Assembly (NCBI GenBank): GCA_002633025.1
Contig: NMRB01000194.1
Span: 62,001 to 126,000 of the forward strand
Source of the DNA: Notospermus geniculatus
Lineage: Eukaryota; Nemertea; Pilidiophora; Heteronemertea; Lineidae
Direction of reading: 5' to 3'
DNA: 64,000 nucleotides
In this document: positions 1 to 12,980 of the stretch, one piece after another
Layout: every line of letters starts with the position of its first letter
How positions within the stretch are numbered: the stretch's first letter is position 1
Made by a program: the position numbers and the translations under genes
Notes under the pieces: model-generated
What the model saw: the letters and a program-made list of their open reading frames with translations, nothing else
Told to the model about the DNA's origin: nothing
Database searches by the model: none

Positions 1-778
1 TGGGACCTCGGGGTAAACACACCCGCTAGACTGGTGATACCTGTATTCATGATCGTGAAACACTGGTCAAATGAAATCAGGACAAAATGTCAAGATACTT
101 GAACAAAATCTGTGGTGGTGATGAACTTCTTGTTGAAACCAATAGTTCTACATGAATCTCACGAAAGCAACAATGGTAGCACAGACTCTAAAGACTGCAT
201 AGGCCTATTCGTAAAGCTGTTCAAGAATTACCAGCCTAACTTCAGCCAGTGGACAGGAACTTTTCATGCCCAAGTTACAAGCAGGTATATCTTAAACACC
301 CTTTATGAATATGGCGCTACAAGTTTCAGTTTCCATTGGTTCATTCTCAACCTCAGTGTCAGCATTTTTCCAGCTTTGTAGATGCCTCGGACCATTTGAC
401 AAAAGAAACCACAATTGTCAGCGAATGGTTACGGGGAGATGATGATTAATGAGGAAGAGACATTAATTTGTTTTGGTACGGGGCAGGTGAGTTCGGGACA
501 GTGACACTTCCTGAGGTGTCTCAGACGGGTATTAAATATGATGACTGGCGGACTTATGGCACCACAGCGTGCAAATTATGAGCAAAGTGGGCAACAAAAA
601 AACTTAAAACCATCTGATGGCTTTGGAAATATACTTGAAAATTGTCGAAGTTAAAAAGTCATATGTCAGGTTCTCACTTCCAGTGTTGTGGTTTCTTTCT
701 CCAAATGGGACCTTGGGCATATGAATGCTTTACTTTGAAAGTTTAGAGATCATAGCAAAGTTAAGTTTCTTCTTAAGA

Positions 779-843
779 AAGGATCAATTGTCCTTCTCGA
801 CGTTATCGTATTATGATAGCGTCGAGAAGGACAATTGATCCTT
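779..843. repeat. Perfect 23-bp inverted repeat (hairpin)
   Basis: Arms 779-801 and 821-843 are perfectly complementary across 23 bp, beginning AAGGATCAATTG. The 19-base spacer is itself partly self-complementary, which would extend the stem. No long terminal-repeat element surrounds it. It could be a miniature foldback element or a small-RNA precursor; the sequence alone does not decide. Confidence 0.85.
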
Positions 844-1654
844 CTTTACACAAGTTGACACAACTGGTAGAACTGTGAAAAATCTACCGGAACTTGGAAA
901 TTTGTTGGTTGAATGCATGACTTTTACTGCATAAACACAGTGAGATAAACCTTCTGTACCTACCTTCAACTTGCAGTAACACCTTTTGGACCAGTCTCTT
1001 TGTGACAATAACTCACACTATAGTTAATCAATGTTTGGACTTCATTATATAAAACTGGACAGATGATTTCATGAAGAACAACACACTCACATGATGATAT
1101 GTTCTATTCATAAATGCAAAAATGGCGTGTGTGAATTCTATAGCAACCAAAAATGGCGATGTATCAAACAAACATTTCATAGAAAATGACCTCACCATTA
1201 GGCAAATGCAGATTTCGGATAAACCGGGCTAAATCAATGAAAAACACTCGGAAAGTGAATCAACCAAGAACTCCCGAATTGTCTCGGCACTTCTGGGGAA
1301 ATTTTTACGGTGTGTTGAAAACTCCATATGGAAGTGTTGCTTTTCCAACCGGCAACTTAACACCCGACTACGCTGGGTTTAATTACCCGGGAAGGTAGCA
1401 TTAATTAGTACCTCACAGGTGCACCCTGTGACCAATTATAGCGCATTAGAATATTTCGATGGAGAGCCGGGCGTACAAGGCTCACTTTTTGTCATTGCAC
1501 TTCACTTCTTCTGCAGTAAATGAAGCAAGAAACTTCTAATTCCTTCTTCTTGTAAGTGACAAAGAAGACAGCATGTGTTAGGTTCGAGTTAATGCAATCA
1601 GATGTATCAAATGGAGAAACTCGAGTTCAAAAATTGTTCAAGATGGCACACTCT

Positions 1655-1716
1655 GTGATCCCAAGTCATGTCCTTGATGGACCTGGTGATCCCAAGTCAT
1701 GTCCTTGATGGACCTG
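1655..1716 (+). repeat. 31-bp tandem duplication
   Basis: Two identical adjacent copies of a 31-base unit beginning GTGATCCCAAGTCATG occupy 1655-1685 and 1686-1716. They are exact, which points to a recent slippage or duplication event. Confidence 0.9.
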
Positions 1717-4430
1717 ATGGTACTCAGTGCAAAGACACTTGCTGATTTCAGCAGCATGTAACACAGTTCAAACTACATGTACATGTAATAGAATAAAGCA
1801 TGGGTACCGATGAAACTCTCCATTCCTATTAATTCACGTATCTTGGCTCATCAGATTTTCCCCAGAATCAAAACTTAGACATTTTCTCAAAATTTCCTCA
1901 GTCCTTCCACTCGGAGGTGTTGTCATATTTAACGCCAATGGTGTAGTACACATGGTAATGGCCAGAATCCATTAGATGTTTTTTGTGTAGAGTGGGAAAA
2001 CTGCCAGGTGGCCACGGCTACTCTTCACGAACGCCAGGTCTCGCTTCGAAGACGCTTAATAGAATTCATGTTTTTAACGCTGATTGTGCGAGATGACTGA
2101 GACGGTGATTAAAATTCAGCAAGATTACTGCCTTGCGTCTGTCACAGGAGGGGAAATGGCACTTACGTTGATGACTGATGTGACAAATTATGATGTTTTG
2201 CTGGAAACAATGGGAATGTCTGATCTGGCACTGAATGGCATGGGGCACAAGTGCTTCCACGGCCAATTGGTGCCATTAGTTTGACCACTGATCTAGTTCA
2301 GCAGATGAAGTCAATGTAAGGATGAAGAAAAAGGTACTTTGTTGTTCAATGTGGCTCAGATGGTTTTATTTGATAATTGCTGAACCATTTGCTCAAGGCA
2401 AAGGGGCAAGCAAGGTATCCTGATTGCTTCAATGCCATGCTTGTTAAGTTGACAGTGGTCAGAGCACTGGAATGAATTGGTGATAGAGTTTAGTGTAATC
2501 TGATTCCATGCCATATTACATCAATCGAGGGTATAATCACATTTCATTTCCAATGTAATAACACTAAATGCAATTGGATTTCATTTTTAACCCTACCGGT
2601 GACATCATGCCACTTACGGATATGAAATTTACACATTCAATCAGGGAAACTGGGTCAGCATCGGCCAGAAGGATTTGGCGGAAATTGCTCACTTCTCTAA
2701 TCACTACTGGCAATGATTGGGCTCAAATTGTTTAGCAGCCATCAGATTAGCCAATCAGAAGTAAATTCCGTGTCTTATGATTGTGGTTGGCGTGGACCGA
2801 CGTAATGTCGGCCCTGATTTGCTGTAAGGGAATGGAAAATGTTGCGGACAGATAGAACAACCTTGGCAGAGTCTTAGACCAAACTGGTTAACCCTTAATC
2901 ATCTCTTAGTACAGCAATCAAATTTCATAGACGACCCCATATTTGACAATCTTGGCAGGCAAAATTTTGAAGTTGTCAAGTTCACGTTGCTAACGATTCT
3001 TAAAAACACTTTTTGTTTGTACAATACCCAGGACGCTGCGGTGGATCAGCAGATTGTCTCAGAAACATTCCTTCTGCAAGTGGAAGGATACCTGTCTAGA
3101 TGAACGGACATAGCCATTGGCAAGTTTATGCAAATTTTTCTGGAATCTGCTCGTTGCAAGATGTAGGAAATTCTGGGATACAGCCTCCTTCGCAATGTAG
3201 AATACGGAAGGAGACTCACCTGGGGTTTGGAACTGGTTTTGTTCAAAATGTCAGTGAGCCCTGTGTTGTTGGCATTGCAGCATTGACTAAAGAGTCACAA
3301 AAAATTCCTGTAGAAGTTGAGAAAATGGTGTTTGATTGTAATTGTAAGATTAATGAAGTCATACCAAATGATAGCAAACAACTGATTCCAGGAAATCGTG
3401 GAAATCAACCACCAGCTGCGAAGCGATTAAAGCACAGAAACTGAAGCCACGATTTGAATAACTTCATTGAGTTTTTAGCTACCTTTGTATGTGTTACATG
3501 CTGCAGCCATCTTGTCTATCATTGTGAAACTTTTGCCATATCACATTACGCAGACCCTTCCCAGTCAAAATACATTTGAGCTGGATGGTTGCAACATGAT
3601 ACGCTCTCGAAAAAGAAGTCAACTAAGGCAAATTGTATCCACTTCAATTGGTTCCAGTTTCATTTCACACACTGAAAGCAAACAAAGAAAACTAGGCTGA
3701 TATTATCAGCTCCATTAAACATTATTTGAAACAAGATTTTCAAAGTTGTACGGATCTAGTCATGAAATTTAAGACTGATGACATCATAGCCTTCGGTGGT
3801 GTGCATTACAAGAAATTTGGGTTAAATTAACAGGCGATATTTTTGTATTTTAAATACTTCATTTTATACAATTCGGGGTTTAATGTGTGAATAACTTCAC
3901 CGGATTTTTTTCATTCAGGAAAAAAGAATGAAATTATATCAAATTCATGTCTTATATTTCAAATTCAATATTTTTTGTTGAAACCTAATGCTTTTCAAAT
4001 TGAAATCATTTCATTCATAAAGCAAGTTACACAACTGGCCTACGCACTTTAAGTAGTCCATATGAATACTTCAGTTTTACCCATTCAACAATAACAGGAG
4101 TGGTCACAGAACTGCAGCATAAAAAGCGTTCAACACAAAAACCAGGAAGTGTTTGCAAAAATACATTAGTACCGCACAGAAGTGAAGCGCAAATCATCAT
4201 ATGCACATTTTTTAACATGTATGTTGAACCCATGATGTTTGTCAAGGACATGACTCAACATGGTTCATTCCCCATCGGGCCTTGACAATCACTGATGCCA
4301 CAAAAACCTTATCCATCCAAAATACTGCATTGCCAAAGGTGATTTAAGAAACATCAACCGATAAGCAAAAAGAAGCACATTACGAAAAATGATCAGTCAT
4401 ACCATAGAGGGGTTTTGTCTGTTTTAACTT

Positions 4431-5839
4431 TTTATTTACATTTTTAAGGGGTTTGAGCAATCGTTTATACAATGGATATATGATTTTCAGTGCAATATAC
4501 AACTCAGAACGACTTTGAAAATTTATTTACAGACATCATGTATCTGTTTGATAACATCCCCATTACTGGCTGCTGTGGTGCAATTTTCAACAATTTTGCA
4601 TAATCAAACCACCAGTGTAAAATGCACACATAGTGTCAAACCATCCTCAGGGGCAAACAGGTACTGTTGCCGTGGTTACAGAAATAGATATAGTTGACTC
4701 GTGTCTGCAGTTGCTACGATCTAACTACTGTTACGAGATGAGTTACCTCAATATCCAAGCATACCACACCCTGGTAACCAAGTGCCACCGATAGGTAAAT
4801 TTAGCCATGGTAACCAGACATATCACCACGGTAACAGGATGGATCACCATGGCAACCAGATACGATGAACTGGAAAACTGCCATGGTAATCAGAAGTTAC
4901 ACTGGCAATCAGACAACAGTCACTTGACATGTTGCCATGGAAACCAAACGTCTATAGTAACCACTACCATCCTATGGAGCAACAGAGAGCAAAGTTCATG
5001 ACATGTTTGTTTTTTATGTCTTTTTTGGTAGGCGAATACCACAGACTACTAACTTAACCACATGGCAATTAGGACAATCAACGTTCAAACACCACATATA
5101 TATAAATTATATTGCACTGAAGAATATACATGCTCCTGTTAGGTTGAAATATGGTACAGTCTAAGACTTACATGAGAATGGTTCATACAAATCGTAAACG
5201 ACTAAAATTAAGTAGAAATGCAGAACGACAATTTGGTTTGAAATTGTTGTATACAAATGCGCTATAAAAATGTAAAAATCTATGTGCTTGATGTGGACCG
5301 AGGTCACTTATTGCAACTCTAATGGTTGACTGGGAGCCAGGTACATTACCGCGCACCAGGCCCACACAATCAAAAGCATACAGCGCTGAAGTTTATAGAC
5401 GGTCTTGGACCCGGGTATGGGTGAAACTAGGAAACATAAATTAAATCTATACAATAGTAAAATCACAATAAATTATTGCATAAAACATCATCTAAGTTAT
5501 GAAAATATGCGCACTTGACTCTGCAAGACAGACGCCTGGAATGGATGAGTTGCCATACTAGTGATATAACTGCTCGTGACGAACAGACGTCAGGATCCAC
5601 GTACCCCCATGAAGTACCTCACTATTCGCTATGGAATAAATAATTTAAATTCTGATTGTAAATAGAATTTAAAACAAAAATCAACAGGTATATAGAGGGG
5701 GGATATAAACGAAATAAGACAACAAAAAAGAAGGACAACAACAACGTGCATCGCTGTTGTGTAAGACTAGTTGCTAGAAATTGCTACCCAATGTCTATAG
5801 TCTAACAATGGTCTTTTTGGCCGTATACCCACACTGGCT
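4431..5839 (-). other. onecut: Probable Onecut 3' UTR or immediate 3' flank
   Basis: Downstream of the stop codon on the minus strand no AATAAA appears until 4522-4527 and 4431-4436, where the plus strand reads TTTATT. If either is used, the 3' UTR is about 1.3-1.4 kb and includes the X-box-like cluster at 4666-4944. No open frame of note lies here. The UTR extent is inference; only the signals are seen. Confidence 0.35.
4666..4944. promoter_or_regulatory. Cluster of RFX/X-box-like palindromes
   Basis: Seven imperfect or near-perfect matches to the X-box form GTTRCC-N2-GGYAAC occur in 280 bases: 4666-4679, 4801-4814 (TTAGCCATGGTAAC), 4822-4835, 4843-4856 (ATCACCATGGCAAC), 4877-4890, 4896-4909 and 4931-4944 (GTTGCCATGGAAAC). 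A further half site lies at 4773-4778. RFX proteins bind this motif in ciliary and neural genes. The array may also be a decayed short tandem repeat of a CCATGGTAACCAGA-like unit. Binding is inferred from the motif alone. Confidence 0.5.
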
Positions 5840-6132
5840 TTAGCTTTTTGCACTGTTGTCTGTCGAAGTGGAATTTCGGTTATCGTTGCCGTTTTCGTCC
5901 TTCCATTTATCCAAAGATCGTCGTCGTGCATTCATGAAGAAATTGGCCACTGTAGTCACCTCCAAACCGAGCTGTTGAGCTATGGTCGCTTGCATCTCCT
6001 TCGATGGACGTTTGGTTTCCTTGAAGATGGCATGTAGTGTACGCCTCTGGATGTCGGTGAACACGAGTCGAGGTTTCTTTGGTGCTCGATTTTCTTCTTG
6101 TTGATTTTGTTCTTGTTCTTTCCTCTTGCAGG
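5840..6132 (-). CDS. onecut: Onecut/HNF6-type homeodomain transcription factor, last coding exon (partial gene)
   Basis: This exon encodes the C-terminal 96 residues of a Onecut-class nuclear transcription factor. Seen: a two-base partial codon after the acceptor, then a basic linker starting CKRKEQEQ, a homeodomain at exon residues 17-76, and a short Asn/Ser/Thr-rich tail ending SAKS before the stop. Recognition helix 3 reads NFFMNARRRS, giving Phe at homeodomain position 48, Met at 50 and Asn at 51. The F48/M50 pair is diagnostic of Onecut proteins, and the CKRKEQE linker matches the sequence that follows the cut domain in HNF6. The family binds DNA through one cut domain plus this homeodomain and acts in neural, photoreceptor, liver or ciliary-band differentiation, depending on the animal. 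The cut domain and N-terminus are not in the window and must lie upstream on the minus strand beyond position 64,000. The reading frame is intact. Family assignment is secure; the species orthologue is not determined. Confidence 0.96.
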
Positions 6133-6165
6133 CTACAAAGATACAAAAGAGAAAATCATTAGGGA
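6133..6165 (-). promoter_or_regulatory. onecut: Splice acceptor of the Onecut homeodomain exon
   Basis: Read on the minus strand, the exon is preceded by a pyrimidine-rich tract ending TTTGTAG directly at position 6133. A branch-point-like CTAAT lies at 6158-6162, roughly 25-30 bases upstream of the AG. The first two exon bases complete a codon, so the intron interrupts that codon after its first base. That fits an alanine before CKRKEQ, as in vertebrate HNF6, where the residues before this point close the cut domain. Confidence 0.9.
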
Positions 6166-7429
6166 GACGTTGTCTTTACCAATATTGCCAACAAGAATAA
6201 TTCATTTCTAGAAGATCCTGGAAGCTGAAACTGGGAAGAAACTGCAACAAATATTTTCTAGTAAGTGACAAAACTTGGCGAATTTTCGGTGATTTAGGGG
6301 CGAATTTGCGGCAATTTTGTGGCAATTTTCCGGCGATCGCGCGGTGATTCTTCGGTAGAAGGCTTTACCTGGGTGGATAATTTTGCGAATTTGCAGTGAT
6401 TTTGTTAATGAACCAAACGACGAGTAGACGTGAGTACATTTCTCCTTTTTTTTCACCATGACTTCACTGTCATGAATATCATCGTTTACAGTAAGATCTC
6501 AGTCGAAGATAGGCCTAGAAGTTAGACCTACAACCTGTACCAGTAATCAGATGAAAAATTTCTGATCCTAATCCTGATTCTTAATAATCATCTTGTTGAA
6601 AACACATCTACAACAGAAAGTTTCCTGTAAGACTATCACATTTTGCCAAATATACCAACAGAATGTTCAGTGCTTCAGCAACGGTGGCATCTTTTGTCAA
6701 GAGGCAATATCCACCAGAGGTAATATTCCTCACAATAAGTTATCAGGTGGTTACATCAAAGTTCCAACAGCTGATTCTGCTGGTTACATTTCCTTCGGAT
6801 TTTACATCATAAAGTGTCTGAACTTCTGACGAATTTTTGAACACTAATGCATCCGAGTGTCATGACTTTTCCTTGCATCACTCAAGATTAAAAAATCGGG
6901 AAGATTTCTTTCCCACCAAACAACAGAACATTTTCCGTTAAAACAGTTTCTTATAAACCTTTCGTGGCATTTAAACTATTTTTCAATCATTAGCGTGATC
7001 ATGTGACCCGGCTCATGTGCACAATGTCGTCAGGCACATCTGCGTTGCCAATTACAAGGGTCTCCCATTACGGAGGTAGGATAAGGCCTCCATGCACCTG
7101 GCTACACTCACACAACCAGCTTTCTCTACACGATGTGATTGCATAGATTACACTTTCAAATTAAATTTTGAACTCCAGATTTTTTTATTAGCTGGCTTCC
7201 AGCTGAGGGAACAAAAAGAATCGTACAACAGAAGAAGAAATATGAACATTCTTTCAGTTGGAAAGTCTGACTAAAAGGTTGCAGAAACTACAAATTGATT
7301 AACTCTACATTACCAGTATCAGAAACATTCAATGCCACAGACATGAAAAAAATAGGCTTACAAAAATAGAATCCTTTACACTGATAATTAAAGAAAACAC
7401 TCGTTCAACATCACCAGAATCTGCCCACT
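6166..7429. other. Intronic stretch without recognised features
   Basis: Unique-looking AT-rich sequence immediately inside the Onecut intron. The short open frames here have no recognisable motif. Confidence 0.4.
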
Positions 7430-8427
7430 GACCCCCCCCCCCAAAAAAAAATTCAGAGGAGGCCATGTGTGGTCTCTCCTTTTGTACAGTATAGGTGGAT
7501 ATCTTATGAAGAAGACTTGAACAACCTTAATGAAATGGTCCATGGACCATGTGCTCACCTGGGTGAACGTACCAGAAGAACAAATGACAAATATTAAATC
7601 GAAATATTCCAGGGCAAGCCTTGAGTTCCAGGGTAATACGATTATGGTCAAAATTTCAAGGTCAAAACATTCTGGCTTGAGAATTTATGACACATGTGCC
7701 AAAGTCCATTTTCCAAGATGGCTGCCTGGTAACCATTATTTGCATTCCAGTTGGGCATAATTTGCTGTACACATAGAGGGTACCTAGATAGATGATCACA
7801 CCAAGTTAGAAGATATTAGGTCAACAGCCACGAAACATGCCACCAAAATGGCACAGTTTTCAACTTAATCTCTGTGACCTTGAAAAGTAGGTCAAATCAA
7901 AAACCCATTTAATATGCAATGTATTCTAATTAGATACACCTACAATAAAAATTTGGAGGTGATCCAGTCATCAGTTCAGGAGTTATTGCAGTTTTTGTGT
8001 TTGTGGTTTCCGCCACCTGGTGGCCAAGCTAAGAGTCCAACCGGACCGAAACTTGGTGTCATAGGTCATCTGACCTAGGGGTATATATGTACCAAGTAAG
8101 TTTCAGGTCAAAAGCCGTAGCAGTTACAAAACATGCCCTGCTAACGGACCACAACGACAACGACGGATGCTGCACCACGACAATAGCTCACCCCAGGTGA
8201 GCTAAAAATGGTGTCAAATTCACCCACAGAAGGTCTTCTTGAATAACATACTTCAGGTAGAATTGAACTACACAAATTGGAAATCAATGTATAGGTGCAA
8301 AAAAGTCATTTACATGAACAAGTGCAAGTATAACTAGCTAGAAATCTATAATATACAATACAATCTTTTTACAAGATGCATAAAAGTTTCATTTTCAAAA
8401 CGTTTCTCTCCAAAACACATTGTTGTA
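7430..8427. repeat. Tandemly duplicated ~1 kb repeat, unit 1
   Basis: The unit starts with a poly-C/poly-A run, followed by sequence matching 8428 onward closely, and ends with a ~220-base tail (8207-8427) repeated at 9484-9717. It contains the hairpin TAGCTCACC-CCA-GGTGAGCTA at 8187-8207 and a TGACCTTGAAAAGTAGGTCA segment near 7876. The short open frames within it are shared repeat sequence rather than genes. The family is not identified. Confidence 0.85.
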
Positions 8428-9717
8428 CCCCCCCCCCCCAAAATTCAGAGGAGGCCATGTCTGGTCTCTCCTTTTGTACAGTATAGGTGGATATCCTATG
8501 AAGAAGATTTGAAGAACCTTAAGGAAATGGTCCATGGACCATGTGCTCACCTGGGTGAACGTACCAGAAGAATAAATGACAAATGTTAAATTGAAATGTT
8601 CCACGGCAATCCTTGAGTTCCAGGGTAATATGATTATGGTCAAAATTTCAAAAGATTCTGGCTTGAGAATTTACGACACATGTGCCAAAGTCCATTTTCC
8701 AAGATGGCTGCCTGCGGTAACCATTATTTGCATTCCAGTTGGACAAAATTTGCTGTACACATAGAGGGTACCTAGATAAATGATCACACCAAGTTAGAAG
8801 ATATTAGGTCAAACAGCCACGAAACATGCCACCAAAATGGCACAATTTTGAACTTAATCTCTGTGACCTTAAAAAGTAGGTCAAACCCTTTAAATATGTC
8901 ATGTATCCTCATTAGATGCACCTATGGTAAAAATTTGGAGACAATCCAGTTAACAGTTCAGGAGTTACCGGACTTTGAGTTTTGGTTTTGGCCACCTGGT
9001 GGCCAAGCAGAGAATTGAATGGGACCAAAACTTGGTGTCATAGGTCATCTGACATAGGGGTATATACGAAACTTGGTGTCATACATGTAGGTCATCTGAC
9101 ATAGGGGTATATATGTACCAAGTTTCAGATCAATAGCCCAAGCAGTTACGAAATGTGCCACCAAAAGGCAACATTTTGAACTTTGACCTCTGTGACCTTG
9201 AAAAGTAGGTCAAATCAAAACCCGTTACAAATGTAATGTATTCTATACACCTACGATAAAAATTTGGAGGTGATCCAGTCATTAGTTCAGAAGTTATTGC
9301 AGTTTTTGTTTTTGGTTTCTGCCACCTGGTGGCCAAGATAAGAGTCCAACCGGACCGAAACTTGGTGGACCTAGGGGTTTACATGTACCAAGTTTCAGGT
9401 CAATAGCCCCAGCAGTTACAAAATGTGCCCTGCTAACGAACGACGACGGACGCTGCACCACGACAATAGCTCACCCCAGGTGAGCTAAAAATGGTGTCAA
9501 ATTCACCCACAGAAGGTCTTCTTGAATAACATACTTCAGGTAGAATTGAACTACACAAATTGGAAATCAATGTATAGGTGCAAAAAAGTCATTTACATGA
9601 ACGAGTGCAAGTATAACTACATGTAGCTAGAAATCTATAATATACAATACAATCTTTTTACAAGATGCATAAAAGTTTCATTTTCAAAACGTTTCTCTCC
9701 AAAACACATTGTTGTAT
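8428..9717. repeat. Tandemly duplicated ~1 kb repeat, unit 2 (internally expanded)
   Basis: This is the second copy of the unit at 7430-8427, again opening with poly-C/poly-A. It is about 290 bases longer because an internal ~300-base segment, including the gaccttgaaaagtaggtcaa core, occurs twice (from about 8825 and from about 9160). A second short duplication around 9030-9110 repeats the tcatctgacataggggtata segment. Its tail differs from unit 1 by a few changes, including an eight-base insertion near 9620. Confidence 0.85.
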
Positions 9718-12700
9718 TTGTGGATATTGAATATTGTACTGAGAAATCGGAAAAATACATGAAATACATCATTCAGTCAACCATACTGTATAATGCATTT
9801 GTAAAGACACATACATCTTCATTTCCTAAACTAAGCTTTAGATTTACTGTGTTGCAAACCAGCAACAAATACATGTAACGGTGTACAACAGGTTTCTTCA
9901 TTGCGCATAAAAATTGGCCACATTTCTACTGACTTAAATACATTTTAAATACATTAATACATTTGCTGTAAGTCGAAACTGATCGACAAAATCAATTCAA
10001 GTGAGAAACTTCAACGAAGTGGCTGACCCCTAGATACACCATACAACCATAGCACAAACAGCGTAACATACTTCCCGCCCACATTTCGAGATCACAAGAT
10101 GCACAAACATAGAAACGTGACACCAACCCATCGCATTTGTACAAATTACAGGTTGTTTTTTAATCGACTCCTATTATGAATGTTAAAAGTAGTCTACATT
10201 TACGAAGAGAGATGCAAGGGTGAGAATAATGAAGGGAAGACGCCAGGTCACAATAACGTCATGTGTGAAAAAGGCCTTCTTGAAATATGGATTCTTTTCA
10301 GGCTATGAAAGATTTCATCCCATTTTTTCTGTCAGAAAATGTTATGCCAAAACTGCATGACTCATGCATGTCAAGCTCAATGTTCAATATTTGGCAGAAG
10401 ATGGGCCAACTTTCACCTTCACTTATCATAAGGTCATGATGATCACACGTGTCGAACCTTGTACCAATTACTGTCAAATTGACACTTGTACCTTGATGAT
10501 TATTTGAAATCGGTTACGGGATCTATAAAGAGTTTATGTCATCAGATCATGAAGTGTCACATTACATCAGAATTGTCTCCTAACGAGTGAGGCACCATCC
10601 ATTAAACTAAGCTACGGTCACCACATGACAGCTATAAGCTTGTTGCCTACATTATAATAAACACACACATCAATAATCAGACCTTTTCATCCAGATATGA
10701 TTGTAGGTAGTTGTAATCGAAATTGCTCAGGTGACTAGCAATGAGTGATTCAGAAATATCAAGATGGCCCCGGGTTCCATGCGAAATAAGCACTTATAAA
10801 AACAGCTCAAATTGAAATACCTGACACCTAGGTTGCTACTGGCTTATATTTCCCCGTAAGAGATCTGAATGGCTGCCCTCAAAGTTCTCTAGAAAGATTA
10901 TCAGTCAGGTCTGATCCGATCATGGACTAAATAGTCAAATTAATGAGATAATTCAGATGACGAAATTGTCTGGGTAGAAAGAGAAAATTTGCAACTTTTG
11001 TTCAAGTGGTTATGAAGTAAACCTGAAACTTTCCTGATGCAGCACTTCGGCACTATTGTTCATGGAAAAATAAACTAGGATTTTCCTGTATTTTCTGTCA
11101 CCAGTTTTTTCCAGACCAAGACAGCTTCATTAGTTCCGCCGAACGGGCACAGCTGAACACGACGTTATAACAACATATGCTAGGGTGCGGAGAAAAACGT
11201 CGTCGCATGTGTGAAAACACTTGTTAAATCAGAAGCAACGCCATGATGGCTCTTGTTCAAATCTTGAACGTTTTGAACACGCGGCATAGTTTCATAATTG
11301 TTCCAACAGCTGTAATGCAATGGTTGAGATTTGGTAAACTGAGATTGAGTGGGCCCTTGGCTACAGCTTGGTGTAAACGGAGGGTAACATAGGCTGGAAC
11401 TACAATATAATGTATATAATGTATATACTGTATTGCATTTTCATATATAAGAAGCATGATAGCTTATTGCAGTGGTCAGGCCTATACAGTCAAAGATTGG
11501 AGCCAACTGTTTGACAACCACTGCTGATATTTTTCACTGACAGTTATGAGATGGCCATGAGATGGACAGTTATGAGATGGTAATGGAAGGCAGGGTAAGG
11601 TCTCGTGCTCAACAGATATGCCTTGAAATTTGCCTGGTTTTGGTCAATTTGCTCCCAACACAATAAATTTACATCTGGGCTTAGCCGGAGTGATAAGTAA
11701 CCTATTAGATGTGAAACTATCGATAAAACATCAAGGCTTTAACCTCTCCTCACATTGCACAGAAACCTCTTTAAATGTGCAACAATCAATCAGTCATTGA
11801 TTAAACAGATGAACCAAACCATAATTTGGTACATAATTTTCAATAGTAACATTTTTTATCAGATAAAAAGCAGTGAAATTTGAGGAAGAGAACGATGATT
11901 AAAGCATTAATGCCTCAAGAGCCACTGGATCAATTAAATAGGTCGATCACACATATCACATACAAATCCATATTTGTCTAAAAAATGACTGTCAGAATCC
12001 CGAGAACAGTTCCATTGAAGTAGATTCAGATAATGGACCACAACTGATCTCATCTGTGGCAAAAGCACAACAACTTGTCAGTCAAGATGTGAAATCAGAA
12101 ATGCCAGAATTTTACTGAATGTATATCACAGAGACATCTCATCATTTGAGCAATTTGGCTTTTTTTCTGTGTTAAGACTAACCATTTGAAGGCAATAATG
12201 TAATAGCCAAGCAGAGGTAATTTATGACTTATGTAGGAGAATTGAAGGCTCCAACAGGATATTTGAGATAAAGACTTAAAAAATCCTCATTCTTGGATGT
12301 ACCACTTCCCCTGAAATATGAATGACAGAAAAAAATTCATTCCCAGCAGAACCCTCGATTCATTCATTTATCGCATTGATGTTCACAGAATGGGCTTGAA
12401 ATGCCGTGTTTGATATTGATAAGTTACACACTATTGCTTTCATGTACAGTCAACTAAAGGCTGTGTCAATGACCTGAATACAGATCAAACCAAACACATA
12501 AGCCCCATTGACACAGGAACACCCACCACAAATCCATACACAGATCGAACTGCCCCGATCCATACTGTCTACCGCCACATCCACACTTTAGAACATCAAT
12601 CCTGACATTTCAATTTGCAAACAAATCTATTAACTCAAAGTCAGATTTTGATATCTGTGTTCGGTGATCACCTACAGACAAAACATAGCTGAAGGTACAA

Positions 12701-12980
12701 CTCAGGTGTATCATTTTCAAGTTATGACAAAGCACAAAGCCCGTATTTCACCTTCTCAGGCAATGTAGGTTGAAATTTCATAGAACATGTTCTTAAAGAA
12801 CACTTTGCTGCAATAACTGAACTTTTCAAAAAAGAAGCATACCCAATATGTACTATTTACTCAATGCACAGTGCAGTGGTACGTGGCACTGAAACTGCAA
12901 AAAGATGATGACACTTCTTCTAGCTCTGGACAGTAGTGGCAATTTGAGGGATCTGATCAAGTTTGATCAGTTTGCTTTTA
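9718..12980. other. Intronic stretch without recognised features
   Basis: No gene, long repeat or inverted-repeat element was recognised. It contains only short items such as a TA-rich run near 11405-11430 and the 18-bp palindrome CTGATCAAGTTTGATCAG near 12950. Confidence 0.4.

Larger units (their letters stand above)
1..4430. other. Intergenic region downstream of Onecut
   Basis: No recognisable gene is seen. It contains a perfect foldback (779-843), a 31-bp direct duplication (1655-1716), and a plus-strand open frame of 114 codons at 3100-3444 whose product is not recognised and which starts directly after an in-frame stop. The remainder looks like ordinary unique non-coding DNA. Confidence 0.5.

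Noticed and set aside
3100-3444. 114-codon plus-strand frame ending in a basic NLS-like PPAAKRLKHRN
   Set aside because: The ATG follows directly on an in-frame stop, other frames there also look superficially protein-like, and no family is recognised. A decayed coding sequence is possible but unsupported.
8187-8207. Helitron 3' hairpin (TAGCTCACC...GGTGAGCTA)
   Set aside because: No CTRR terminus follows the hairpin and no TC 5' end is seen; it is an internal part of the tandem repeat.
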